64,000 bases of DNA from Streptomyces venezuelae (lineage in GTDB: Bacteria; Actinomycetota; Actinomycetes; Streptomycetales; Streptomycetaceae), in NCBI RefSeq assembly GCF_008642355.1, contig NZ_CP029193.1, positions 5,728,001-5,792,000 on the forward strand, given 5' to 3'. Below the pieces are notes generated by a model. It searched no databases. It was not told the DNA's origin and saw only the letters and a list, made by a program, of their open reading frames with translations. Both the position numbers and the translations under genes were made by a program. Positions 6,620-15,263 of the stretch are shown here, in pieces (the stretch's first letter is position 1; the number at the start of each line of letters is the position of its first letter).

Positions 6620-9600
6620 GGAATCCCTCATCGATCGTCCGGCTGAAACTCTCGATCTCAGCTCTCGTTGCATTGGGGTTGGCTGCTCGGAAATCTGCCC
6701 AGTGGTTGGTTATGTCCTGATGGTGATTTGTGGTCCGCCCCCCTGACCTGCTCCCCAGAATTCCCCTCATGTTCGATGGGTGGTCAAAATCGAAGTCGGT
6801 GAACTCGGGGTGGCCACGATACTCCTGAGGTATGGCGTGGTGGGCGTCCCAGTCCCTGGGCAGGCGCTGACGACCGTCGCGGGCGAGAGACGCCTGAAAC
6901 CTTCCTCGGTAGTTTTCGAGGCGAATGGTCGGAAACTCCGGATCCATTCCTTCCGGTACGCACTCGTCCGGGGCCAGCCCCAGTGGATCGGACGTCCGGT
7001 CCGGCGACGCGACATAGGCGTGGTGATTGGGAGCGGGTTCGAGGCCGAGCGGGTCGGGCGAGATGTACCGGGCCGTCTCCGGGTCGTAATGCCGGTGGTA
7101 GTTGTAGTGGTGTCCGGTCTCGGCGTCGGCGTACTGGCCGGGAAAGCGCAACGGACAGTCGACCGGCCCCGGCTCGACAGGAAGCGTGGCGCCCCAGACA
7201 GTTGCCCTGTGCCGCCAGACGATCTTGCCCGTCTCGTCGATCAGTTCCTTCGGAGTTCCCACGAGGTCGGCGACGATGGAGTAGAAGCGGGCGTCCGTCT
7301 CGTCGCCGTACACCGTCTGAGCCACCGGCTTGTGGCTTCCCGGTGTGTAGTCCCAGGTGGTCACGGATCCGCCGCTGTCCGCCTGTTCGGCGAGGCGTGT
7401 GCCGTCCCAGCTGAACCGGATCTCCTGAAGCGTGTCTCCGGACGCGCTCACGCACCGCTTGGCGACCCTGCGGCCGACCGGATCGTAGAGGTACCGCCAG
7501 TGCTGTCCGTCGGGAGTGGCCGTCTCGACCAGCCGGTCTTCCGCGTTCCAGGTGTAGGTCCAGGTGCGTGTCCGACCATTGAGCAGCCGACGTGACTTTC
7601 GTGTCAGACGGCCCTGCGCGTCGTGCTCGTAGACGGTGCGGCCCGCGCGCCGGATCAACGTGCCGACGAACTCCCGGGCACCGGCGCTGGATGAGCCCTG
7701 CGTGGTGCGCCCGTGGGGAGATTCCGCGTGAGTGAGGTTGCCGGTCGTGTCGTACGCGTACTGTTCGGTCCAGCCTTCCGCGGTAACCGCCGTTGTGCGG
7801 CCGTCGGCACCCGACGTGAAACGGTACGTGCCCCTCAGACGGTCCCTGAGCTCGGCGAGTCGCCCATCCTGTTGATAGGTGTACGTGCGCTCTTGAAGGA
7901 GCCTCCCGGAGCCCTCCGGGTGCGCCGTCGCCGTCTGTCCGATGAGTCGGTCGGCGGAGTCCCAGAACTGTGTGAGGGTGTAGACATCGCTGTGGCGCCT
8001 GGTGACCTCGCGGCCCATGGGGTCGTGGTCGAAGGCCAGTGTCCGGCCTGCGGACGAGAGAAGACACGGCCTGTCGGCGTCGTCGAAGGACCATTCCGAG
8101 ACGTGCCCGCCGGGCGTTCTGCGAGCCGTACGACGGCCGAGCGCGTCATACGTGTAGGCCGTGAGACGCCCGTTGATGTCCTCGGTGGTGACGTGCCCGA
8201 GGACGTTGCGCTCCAAGCGGAGATCGACGGGGCCGTTGTTGGCATGAATGAGGCGCCCAGCGGCGTCGTACGCGTACGTCGTGGTGCCGTCCGCGGTGGT
8301 CTGGGCGATGGTGCGGCCCATGGCGTCACGAGTGAACGAGACGGTCTCGCCGCCGGCGTTGGTGCGTGCGCTGAGACGGCCCGCGCTGTCGTGGACGTAG
8401 GTGAGTGTTCTCCCGTTGAAATCGGTCTCGGAGACGAGGCGCCCGGCTTCGTCGTAGACGTAGGACCAGCGAAGCCCCTGCGGGTCTGCCACCTGGACAA
8501 GGCGCATCTCGGTGTCGTAGGTGAAGCGGTAGCTCTCGCCGCCCGGCCCTGTGCGGCCGGCGGGCAGGTCGAAAGCGCCTGTGTCGAATCGTGTGAGGCG
8601 CCCCGCCCCATCGCGGTGTTCGAGCAGGTTGCCCTCGCCGTCCCACACCCACTGTGCACGGTCGCCGCTGTCTGCTTCCTCGCGCCATTCAAGCTTGCCC
8701 TCGGGCGTCCACCCTGTGCGGGTACGGCGGCCCAAGGCGTCGACGACCAGCGCGGCCCGCCCGAAGGCGTCACGTTCGATCCGGGCGCTGTTCCCCAGTG
8801 GGTCCGTCGCGCCGACCAGCAGCCCCGCCGCGTCGGACTCGAAAAGGCTGGTGCGGTTCAGCTGGTCGGTCACGGCGCTGGGGCAGCCGCGGTCGTCGTA
8901 CGCGTAGCAAGTGGTGAAGCCCGCCGGGTCGGTCGTCCGGACCCGGTTGCCCCGCTCGTCGTAAGCGTGCCGCCAGATCGCTCCGTCCCGGCCGACGGTG
9001 GTGATCGGCTGGTGCCACTCGTTGTACTCGGCTCTCTCGGTCGTCCCGTCGGGGTGGTGGACCGCGACGAGATCGCCCGACTCGTCGTAGTCGAAGGTCG
9101 TGCTGCCGCCCAGAGAATCCGTGAAGGAAAGGAGGCGGTTGCACCGGTCCCAGGAGCTGCGGGTCGTGTGCCCGAGCGGGTCGGTGACCGCCGTGCGCTG
9201 CAGCAGTTCGTTGTGGACGTACGTGGTCGTGTGGCCGAGGGAGTTGGTGTAGCGGGTCTTTCTTTTCTCCGCGTCGTAGGTGATCGTGCAACTGAGGATG
9301 GAGTCGATGCCCTCCCCGCGTATGCAACGGTCGTGTTCGTCGTACGTGAAGCGATACCAGGAACCGTTTCGGTCGGTCCATGAGGTGACGCGGGCACGCT
9401 CGTCATAGGTGAACCTGAAGGGCGTGCCGGAAGAGTTGAAGATCTCGCCGAGGTTGCCGTCGGCGTCGTACCGGTAACGCAGCAGCGTAGTGCCGGCGGG
9501 TCCCGCCTCGGGGTCGCGCAGGCGCAGCGCGGTGACCCGACCGCGGTCAGTGTCGACGTCGATGTGGTAACCGCCGGAGTGGTGTACGGCGACAGGAGTG

Positions 9601-11123
9601 CCGTCGGCGGCGCGGTCGAAGTCGATGCGGTGGCCGTTGCGGTCCGAGATCGCGGAGAGCGGCAGAGTAAACGCCGCGTCGTTCCCGGCGGCTCGGGCGA
9701 CGGGGGTGAAGCAACGGGTGAGGCCGGTGGTGGGGTCGGTGATACGGATCGGAGCGCCGGGGGTGCCATCCCAGTCGAGGGGCAGGCGCGGTCCGTGCAA
9801 GGGCATGACGGGGGTGCCGGGTTCGGGTACCGGATAGGTGAGGATCATGCCGTCCTCGGAGGCGAACACCGCACCCTCGTGGTCGAGTTCGAGGCGCTCG
9901 TCCAGCGTGGAGGCCCACGACGGGCCGAAAGACCGGCCGGACGTGTATGTGGACAGGTGCGTGCGCCGCAGTACGACCGGCAGCAGGCCCGACAGCTCGA
10001 CGTCCGTCTCCTCCATGATCATCTCGCCGGAGACCATGTCGATGGGGTCGCCGTTCTTGCAGCGGCCCTTGCCGGGCTTGCTGGTGGCCACGTCGTCCGC
10101 GCCGCGCCGCAGGCCGTTCTTGAGGCCCCTGGCCATGCCCTTGAGGCCGCCCCTGCCCAGCCCCTTCATGCCCTTGGCCAGTCTGCCGACAGTGGTCAGG
10201 CCCTTGCCGCCGGGTATGCAGTCCATGGCCGCGAAGGCCACGTCCATGAGGGTGGCTTGGCCTTTCGCGTACTTGCTCAAGGTGTCGGCCAGGACGATGG
10301 CGCCCGCGACGATCACGATGGCGGCGAGGATCGGCCCGCCGACGATCATCGCGATGATCCCGACGACGGCGACGACGACCTTGCAGACCGCGACGATGGT
10401 GTCCCAGTGGTCGGAGACCCAGTCGCCGACCTCCTCCCACCACTTGCGGTTCGGGATGCCCGCGTCGGAGGCCTCGTCGATCTTCTTCTTCGCCGTGCCC
10501 GCGGCTTCCTCGCGCATCTTGCGGGCATCGGCGGCCATCTTCTTCGCCGCTTCAAGCGCGCTCTTGGCGGCATCCACGTCGCCCTGCGCGGACTTCTGCG
10601 CCTTCTCCGCCGAGTTCGCGTTGCGGGTGGCGGCGCGGACCTTGTCCTCGTCCGGCTTGGGCACGTCCTTGCCGCCGCCGGGCTTGTCCTTGTACTTGTC
10701 GGCTTCCTTGCCCGCCCGCTCCACCCAGGAATCGGCGGAGGAGAGCCGGGACTTGGCGCTGCTCAGGTCTGCCTGTGCCTCGCGGCCCTTGACCAGCGCC
10801 TTGTCGGCGAGGGTCTGGGCGCGCTCCAGCTCGGGCCAGTACGCGGACAGCGCGTCGCCCGCCATCTCGTAGGACTTGCGGAGCTTCTTCAGCTTGTCCG
10901 GGGCGTCCTCGAACTTCTCCGTGAACGCATCGGCGGTCTTGCCCACCCACTTCAGGACCGCGTCCTCGCCCGCCATCCCCTTGATGTCACGGAGGACCCT
11001 GCCCACGTCGTCGGCGAAGTCGTGGAGGTTCTTCGCCAGCGAGCGCACCCGGTGCGGATCACCCGGCGTCGGATCCTGCTCCAGGTCCAGCACATGCCAG
11101 TCCGACGGTCGGTGGCTTCCCAT
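6603..11123 (-). CDS. WXG/RHS polymorphic toxin with C-terminal HNH-type (AHH) nuclease
   Basis: A 1506-residue secreted-toxin architecture. Residues ~20-120 form a WXG100-like helical module with a W-V-G turn at 59-61, suggesting type VII secretion. Residues ~120-225 are an Ala/Lys-rich coiled coil. Residues ~242-282 are one or two hydrophobic segments. GDPIDMVSGEM at ~358 opens the DUF6531/RHS region. About 1000 residues of YD repeats (TYDALGRRTA, YDPVGRRVA and others) follow, closed by the RHS core end RFPGQYADAETGHHYNYHR and DPLGL at ~1380. The variable tip (last ~120 residues) has DAHHAIP, N-M-R-G-I and NHHQDITNHW, a His/Asn pattern of HNH/endonuclease VII-fold nucleases. Nuclease activity is inferred. 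The ATG at 11123 is 84 bp after the kinase gene. Confidence 0.85.
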   Translation of the reverse strand: MGSHRPSDWHVLDLEQDPTPGDPHRVRSLAKNLHDFADDVGRVLRDIKGMAGEDAVLKWVGKTADAFTEKFEDAPDKLKKLRKSYEMAGDALSAYWPELERAQTLADKALVKGREAQADLSSAKSRLSSADSWVERAGKEADKYKDKPGGGKDVPKPDEDKVRAATRNANSAEKAQKSAQGDVDAAKSALEAAKKMAADARKMREEAAGTAKKKIDEASDAGIPNRKWWEEVGDWVSDHWDTIVAVCKVVVAVVGIIAMIVGGPILAAIVIVAGAIVLADTLSKYAKGQATLMDVAFAAMDCIPGGKGLTTVGRLAKGMKGLGRGGLKGMARGLKNGLRRGADDVATSKPGKGRCKNGDPIDMVSGEMIMEETDVELSGLLPVVLRRTHLSTYTSGRSFGPSWASTLDERLELDHEGAVFASEDGMILTYPVPEPGTPVMPLHGPRLPLDWDGTPGAPIRITDPTTGLTRCFTPVARAAGNDAAFTLPLSAISDRNGHRIDFDRAADGTPVAVHHSGGYHIDVDTDRGRVTALRLRDPEAGPAGTTLLRYRYDADGNLGEIFNSSGTPFRFTYDERARVTSWTDRNGSWYRFTYDEHDRCIRGEGIDSILSCTITYDAEKRKTRYTNSLGHTTTYVHNELLQRTAVTDPLGHTTRSSWDRCNRLLSFTDSLGGSTTFDYDESGDLVAVHHPDGTTERAEYNEWHQPITTVGRDGAIWRHAYDERGNRVRTTDPAGFTTCYAYDDRGCPSAVTDQLNRTSLFESDAAGLLVGATDPLGNSARIERDAFGRAALVVDALGRRTRTGWTPEGKLEWREEADSGDRAQWVWDGEGNLLEHRDGAGRLTRFDTGAFDLPAGRTGPGGESYRFTYDTEMRLVQVADPQGLRWSYVYDEAGRLVSETDFNGRTLTYVHDSAGRLSARTNAGGETVSFTRDAMGRTIAQTTADGTTTYAYDAAGRLIHANNGPVDLRLERNVLGHVTTEDINGRLTAYTYDALGRRTARRTPGGHVSEWSFDDADRPCLLSSAGRTLAFDHDPMGREVTRRHSDVYTLTQFWDSADRLIGQTATAHPEGSGRLLQERTYTYQQDGRLAELRDRLRGTYRFTSGADGRTTAVTAEGWTEQYAYDTTGNLTHAESPHGRTTQGSSSAGAREFVGTLIRRAGRTVYEHDAQGRLTRKSRRLLNGRTRTWTYTWNAEDRLVETATPDGQHWRYLYDPVGRRVAKRCVSASGDTLQEIRFSWDGTRLAEQADSGGSVTTWDYTPGSHKPVAQTVYGDETDARFYSIVADLVGTPKELIDETGKIVWRHRATVWGATLPVEPGPVDCPLRFPGQYADAETGHHYNYHRHYDPETARYISPDPLGLEPAPNHHAYVASPDRTSDPLGLAPDECVPEGMDPEFPTIRLENYRGRFQASLARDGRQRLPRDWDAHHAIPQEYRGHPEFTDFDFDHPSNMRGILGSRSGGRTTNHHQDITNHWADFRAANPNATRAEIESFSRTIDEGFRDYYW

Positions 11124-11207
11124 ACGACTTCCCCCGCCCCCGCTGCCCCACCCGTCACCGTACGCACGAGCGAAGCTATCGAATGAGTCCGTGTCACGTG
11201 AAGGCGA

Positions 11208-13358
11208 TTACGTGGGCCAGTGGCGGGTCGTGGTGTAGGTCTTGGCCACCTTGCCGATCTCCTCCCATCGGTTTTCGTCCCGGCGGTCGAACCAGACGGG
11301 GCGCGCCCTCGCCGAGCGGCGTTTTTCGAAGGTGACCTCGGCCTGGACGCCGTTGACGGAGACGTGCTCAAGCTCGCGGTCCAGGGTGTGGCGGAGGGAC
11401 GTGGGTGAGGTGTCGTCCTCGGGGAGCGCGGTCAGTGCCTTGGCCAGGGCCAGTGCGCCGTCGTACAGCTCCTCGTTGCCGCGTGCCGGGAGGTTGTCGT
11501 CGGGCTCGGCCGCGTAGTTGCGTACGCGGATGACGCCGTCGGGGAGCGCCCCGTCCCTCTTCTCCTCGGCCGACCGTTCCTTCGAGTCCGCGCAGGTGCC
11601 CTCCTGGTCGCCCTGGCTGATCACCGGGCCCTCGAAGCCGCCGGCCCGGAGCTTCTCCGCCCATACGTCGACCGGCGTGCCGGTCGGGACCACGACCGCG
11701 TCCGCCCGCGCCTCGGCGACCAGCGAGCGGATCTGGGATGTCTTCACCTTGTCGGGTGTCACGTCCAGGGCTTCGGTGGTGACGCCGTTCCTGCGAAGTG
11801 CCGTACCGATGCCGTCCTCCCGGTCCACCCAGAGCCTGTCCTCCGCGACGAGCACACGGCGCGCGTCGGTCTCGGAGCGGAGGTAGTGGGCGATCGCCTC
11901 GCCCTGCCGCGCGTCGTCCGCGGGGATCGCGAACGCGCCCCCGGCGTGGGCGTACTCGTGACACGTGCTGATCTCCGGCAGGAACGCCTCGTCCGTGTCG
12001 TGCACCCAGGAGAAGTCGACGGTGTCACCGATGACGGCGAGCATGTCCGGGTGCTCGGCCAGGAGCTCGCGGCTGCTCACGTCCGGGTCCGCGGTCACGG
12101 GGACGACGCGGAAGCGGCCTTTTTCGCCGTGCTTGTCGCCGAGTGTTTCCGCGAAGGCTGACTCGACCGTGCGCAGCTGCTGCGTCGTGAACTGCTTGTA
12201 CTCCGACGTCGCGTACGTGCCCAGGGCGTTGCCGCCGTCCGCCGAGCCGCCCACGTGCCGGTAGCTGTGGGCCACGCCGATCTTGAAGACGGTTTCCTCG
12301 GGGCTCGTGTCCGGCGCGGCGAGGGCGCGGATGCCGAGGCCCGTGGGAATGCCGAGGGCGAGGATCAGGGCGGCGGGGAGCAGCAGGCGGCGGGCGGGGC
12401 GAGCGGGGTCCGGGCCGACGGGCACGGTGGTCGTCTTCGTGGTCGAGGGGGGCCTTGTGACCTCGTCCTGGATGTTCGGCGGGGTGTCGTCCTTCTGGAT
12501 CACCAATGGCGCGGGGAGGGGGCCCGTTGCCGACAGCAAGCGGGCCAGCGTCGTCGCCGCGTCCGCCGGGCGGTCCGCCGGGTCCTTCGCCAGGAGGTCC
12601 AGGATCAGGCGTTCCACCGGCCGCGGCACCTCGGGGCGCGCCGCGCTCGGGCGCAGTGGCTCGTCGTTGATGTGGTGGTGCATGACGCCCGCCGCGGAAC
12701 CGACGAACGGGGGCCTGCCGGTGCAGAGTTCGTACAGTACGCAGCCCAGCGCGTACAGGTCCGTCCGTCCGTCGCCCGGCTCCTGGCGGAACCGTTCCGG
12801 CGCCAGATACGGCACGCTCCCGAACGGCAGCTGCCCGCTCCGAGTGAGGCGCGCGTCCCCCGCCGCGCGCTCCATGAACGTCGCGATGCCGAAGTCGACG
12901 ACCTTCGCGGTGCCGTCCGGCGTCACCATCACGTTGCCGGGCTTGATGTCGCGGTGCACGATGCCTGCCGCGTGCGCGACGTCCAGGGCGCGGCAGATGT
13001 CCGCCGCCCAGCGCAGCGCGTCCGCCACGGGCACGCGGACGCGCTCGCGCAGGATCTGGTCCAGTGAGCGGCCCTGGACGAGGGCCATCACCAGATACGG
13101 GGTGCCGTCGTCCTCGCCGTGGTCGTGGACGGCGACGATGTACGGGCTGTCCAGGGAGGCGGCGGCGCGGGCCTCCTGGCGGAAGCGGGCCAGGAGTTCC
13201 CGTCGCTCGTCCTCGGACGTCGTCGGCCCCGGCAGCAGGAGTTTGACCGCGACCTCGCGGCCGAGGCGCGTGTCGCGTGCGCGCCAGACCTCTCCCATGC
13301 CGCCCGCGCCGACCGGCGCGAGCAGCTCGTAACGGCCGTTGAGCAACCGCCCCCGCAC
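11208..13358 (-). CDS. Receptor Ser/Thr kinase with extracellular periplasmic-binding-like domain
   Basis: Transmembrane Hanks-type kinase, 716 residues. The kinase domain (8-280) is intact: GAGGMGEVW loop (18-26), catalytic Lys39, HRDIKPGN (135-142), DFG (155-157), APE (186-188). A Pro/Thr-rich linker (288-322) and one membrane segment (~324-346) lead to a ~365-residue outer domain. That domain resembles branched-chain amino acid/ANF-type ligand-binding receptors: it opens FKIGVAHSYRHVGG and contains ELLAEHPDMLAVIGDTV, RVLVAEDRLWVDREDG and DAVVVPTGTPVDVWAEKL. PASTA repeats, usual for actinobacterial receptor kinases, are absent. The start is a GTG 7 bases after GGGGGAGG. It lies between secreted-protein genes and the toxin, so it may sense a ligand that controls them; that role is inferred. 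Confidence 0.88.
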   Translation of the reverse strand: MRGRLLNGRYELLAPVGAGGMGEVWRARDTRLGREVAVKLLLPGPTTSEDERRELLARFRQEARAAASLDSPYIVAVHDHGEDDGTPYLVMALVQGRSLDQILRERVRVPVADALRWAADICRALDVAHAAGIVHRDIKPGNVMVTPDGTAKVVDFGIATFMERAAGDARLTRSGQLPFGSVPYLAPERFRQEPGDGRTDLYALGCVLYELCTGRPPFVGSAAGVMHHHINDEPLRPSAARPEVPRPVERLILDLLAKDPADRPADAATTLARLLSATGPLPAPLVIQKDDTPPNIQDEVTRPPSTTKTTTVPVGPDPARPARRLLLPAALILALGIPTGLGIRALAAPDTSPEETVFKIGVAHSYRHVGGSADGGNALGTYATSEYKQFTTQQLRTVESAFAETLGDKHGEKGRFRVVPVTADPDVSSRELLAEHPDMLAVIGDTVDFSWVHDTDEAFLPEISTCHEYAHAGGAFAIPADDARQGEAIAHYLRSETDARRVLVAEDRLWVDREDGIGTALRRNGVTTEALDVTPDKVKTSQIRSLVAEARADAVVVPTGTPVDVWAEKLRAGGFEGPVISQGDQEGTCADSKERSAEEKRDGALPDGVIRVRNYAAEPDDNLPARGNEELYDGALALAKALTALPEDDTSPTSLRHTLDRELEHVSVNGVQAEVTFEKRRSARARPVWFDRRDENRWEEIGKVAKTYTTTRHWPT

Positions 13359-13389
13359 CGGACCGCCTCCCCCTCGTGGAACCGTGTGA

Positions 13390-14424
13390 TCAGCGGTTGA
13401 TGGACTGGATCTCCTCCACGACCACGTCCTGCTCCGCGCCGAACTCGCCGTCGGGCAGGTCTTTTTCCTCGGTCACGCCCGTGCCGGTCCAGCTGATCTT
13501 CCATGTGACCGTGGCCTTCAGCGGGTACGAGCCGTCGCCGGACGAGCGGAGGTACTTCACGCCGCAGGGCGGGGTCTCCTTGGACTTGCCCTTCGCGTAC
13601 GGCGTGCCGATCTTGTCGCCGACCAGGTCGCAGACACCATTGGCGGGGTACGTCTCCGCGTCCGCCGTGCCCGGGTCGATCTTCAGGGAGACGGGTGTGG
13701 CGGTCGTCGTGGCCTGGATGTCGAGCACGTCGACCCTGGCGGTCACGGACACGGGCTTGAACTCCGCCGCGTCCAGCCACGCCCACGTCGGCAGGTTGAC
13801 CTTCGTGCCGCCCTCCGGGGCGAGGGACACCTCCGTGCCGGGGACGCGGATCTCGGCGTACGCGAGCTTCGCCAGGATCTCCGGGTCGATCGCCTCGGGG
13901 GCGTCCGGAGGCGGCGGGTCGCCCTCGTCGACCCAGAACGTTTCCTTCGTGCACTTGTCCCAGCCGGGCGGGTACGTCTTGTTGGGGAACGACGTCCACC
14001 AGTAGCCCTTGCCGGCCTTGTCCATGTTGAAGTTCTTGTACGGCTTGCCCTTGACGTAGCGCTCCTGCTGTTCCAGGTCCCACTGGTGCCCCGTGGAGTC
14101 CACGGCCCAGACGGCTTCGCGTTCCTTCTTGAACTCGGCGGGGGTGTACGTCGGGGCGTACCAGCAGGGCGGCGGGCTGTACGTTCCGGTGGGGGCGATG
14201 GCGCCGGTCTTGGGGCCCGAACCGTTCTTGGAACGGTCGAAGGAGATGCCGCCCGCGGTGGCGAGCAGGGTCCCGTCCTTCTCGCCGCCGGAGACGTCCG
14301 GCGTCGCCCCGGGGGTTCCGCCGCCGATGTCCTTCTCGGCGACGGCCGGCGTGGCGGACAGGGCCACGCACGTCATCGCCGCGATGGCTGTCAGCGCTGC
14401 TGACCTGTACTTCATGGCTGGCAT
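13390..14424 (-). CDS. Secreted protein of unknown function
   Basis: A 344-residue exported protein. The signal peptide is clear (positive MPAMKYR, hydrophobic core ALTAIAAMTCVALSA, cleavage near TPAVAEK). The mature part has a Gly-rich stretch, then aromatic-rich sequence (PPPCWYAPTYTP, GYWWTSFPNKTYPPGWDKC) and a beta-rich C-terminal half with four further Cys, consistent with disulphides outside the cell. I do not recognise a catalytic motif; I recall related proteins in many streptomycetes. The ATG at 14424 is 6 bases after GGGGAG and overlaps the end of the upstream lipoprotein gene by 13 bp; an ATG at 14415 would give an ATGA overlap but is too far from the ribosome site. The kinase starts 31 bp downstream. 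Confidence 0.8.
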   Translation of the reverse strand: MPAMKYRSAALTAIAAMTCVALSATPAVAEKDIGGGTPGATPDVSGGEKDGTLLATAGGISFDRSKNGSGPKTGAIAPTGTYSPPPCWYAPTYTPAEFKKEREAVWAVDSTGHQWDLEQQERYVKGKPYKNFNMDKAGKGYWWTSFPNKTYPPGWDKCTKETFWVDEGDPPPPDAPEAIDPEILAKLAYAEIRVPGTEVSLAPEGGTKVNLPTWAWLDAAEFKPVSVTARVDVLDIQATTTATPVSLKIDPGTADAETYPANGVCDLVGDKIGTPYAKGKSKETPPCGVKYLRSSGDGSYPLKATVTWKISWTGTGVTEEKDLPDGEFGAEQDVVVEEIQSINR

Positions 14425-15068
14425 TTGTCGCTCCCCCGAGTCGCGTTCAGTTCCGTGGTGACCCAGACCCCCGCGTCGTTCTTGCGCAGCTTCGCGGCGT
14501 ACAGGACGTAGCTGTTCTTGGTGGCGGGGCCCTTGTCGACCTTGTCCTTCTTGAGGTACTTGTCGTACGCCTTGCTCTGGTCCTCGCAGTACGTGAGACC
14601 CGCGCCGTCCCCCTCGGTCGTGACGGTCGCGTCGTAGTAGCGGTACGCACCCGTCGTGCGCGCCTGCGCCTTCACGTAGGCCTGGACGTACTTCTGGGCG
14701 TTGGCCGCGGCGTCGCCCTCGTAGTAGAAGCGCAGGGCCTCGTGAGCGGGGGCGTGCTCGGCGATGGCCATGTCGACGGCCTGGATCGCCTGCTCCCTGT
14801 CGGCCAGTACGGCGTCCTTGGCCTTGTTTCCCGTCTTGGCCCAAGCGAAGGTGAACGTGACGTCCGACGGCAGCTCGATCTTCGGGCGCCGCGCCTCCGC
14901 CCCCGTCCCCGCGGACTCGTCCGCGGATGGCGACTTCTCGTCGCCCTGGTCCGCGCCGGCGATCTTGTCGTCGGCCTTCGGCTGGTCGTCGTCGCTGCCG
15001 CAGGACGTCAGAAGCAGCGCTGCGGACGCGGCGAGCGCGGCCGTCGCGAGGCGGAGAGGGCGGGTCAC
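14412..15068 (-). CDS. Lipoprotein of unknown function
   Basis: A 218-residue protein with a classic lipobox: hydrophobic LATAALAASAALLL then LTSC, Cys23 being the likely lipidated residue, so it is anchored to the outer face of the membrane. An acidic Asp/Ser/Ala linker (about residues 25-60) precedes a globular domain with TFTFAWAKTGNKAKDAVLADREQ and conserved-looking aromatics (RFYYEGD, GAYRYYD). No enzyme motif is recognised. The GTG start is 7 bases after CAGGAG. First gene of the apparent operon that includes the secreted protein, receptor kinase and RHS toxin; the 3' end overlaps the next start by 13 bp, implying coupled expression. Confidence 0.8.
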   Translation of the reverse strand: MTRPLRLATAALAASAALLLTSCGSDDDQPKADDKIAGADQGDEKSPSADESAGTGAEARRPKIELPSDVTFTFAWAKTGNKAKDAVLADREQAIQAVDMAIAEHAPAHEALRFYYEGDAAANAQKYVQAYVKAQARTTGAYRYYDATVTTEGDGAGLTYCEDQSKAYDKYLKKDKVDKGPATKNSYVLYAAKLRKNDAGVWVTTELNATRGSDKCQP

Positions 15069-15263
15069 TGTTCGGCTCCTGGCAGGTGGGGACAGGTGGG
15101 GGAGGGCGCGAGCTCAGCACGCTAGTGCGGGTCCGCGCCTGATACCAGGGAGATGTGTGACCACGAAAGGGGCGAGGAGGAACGTATCGCCGCGAACTCA
15201 TGTCACAGTTTCGTGTCCGCCGTAAGGGCGGTTCCCGACAGACCTCAGCCTGGCGGGCCCCAC

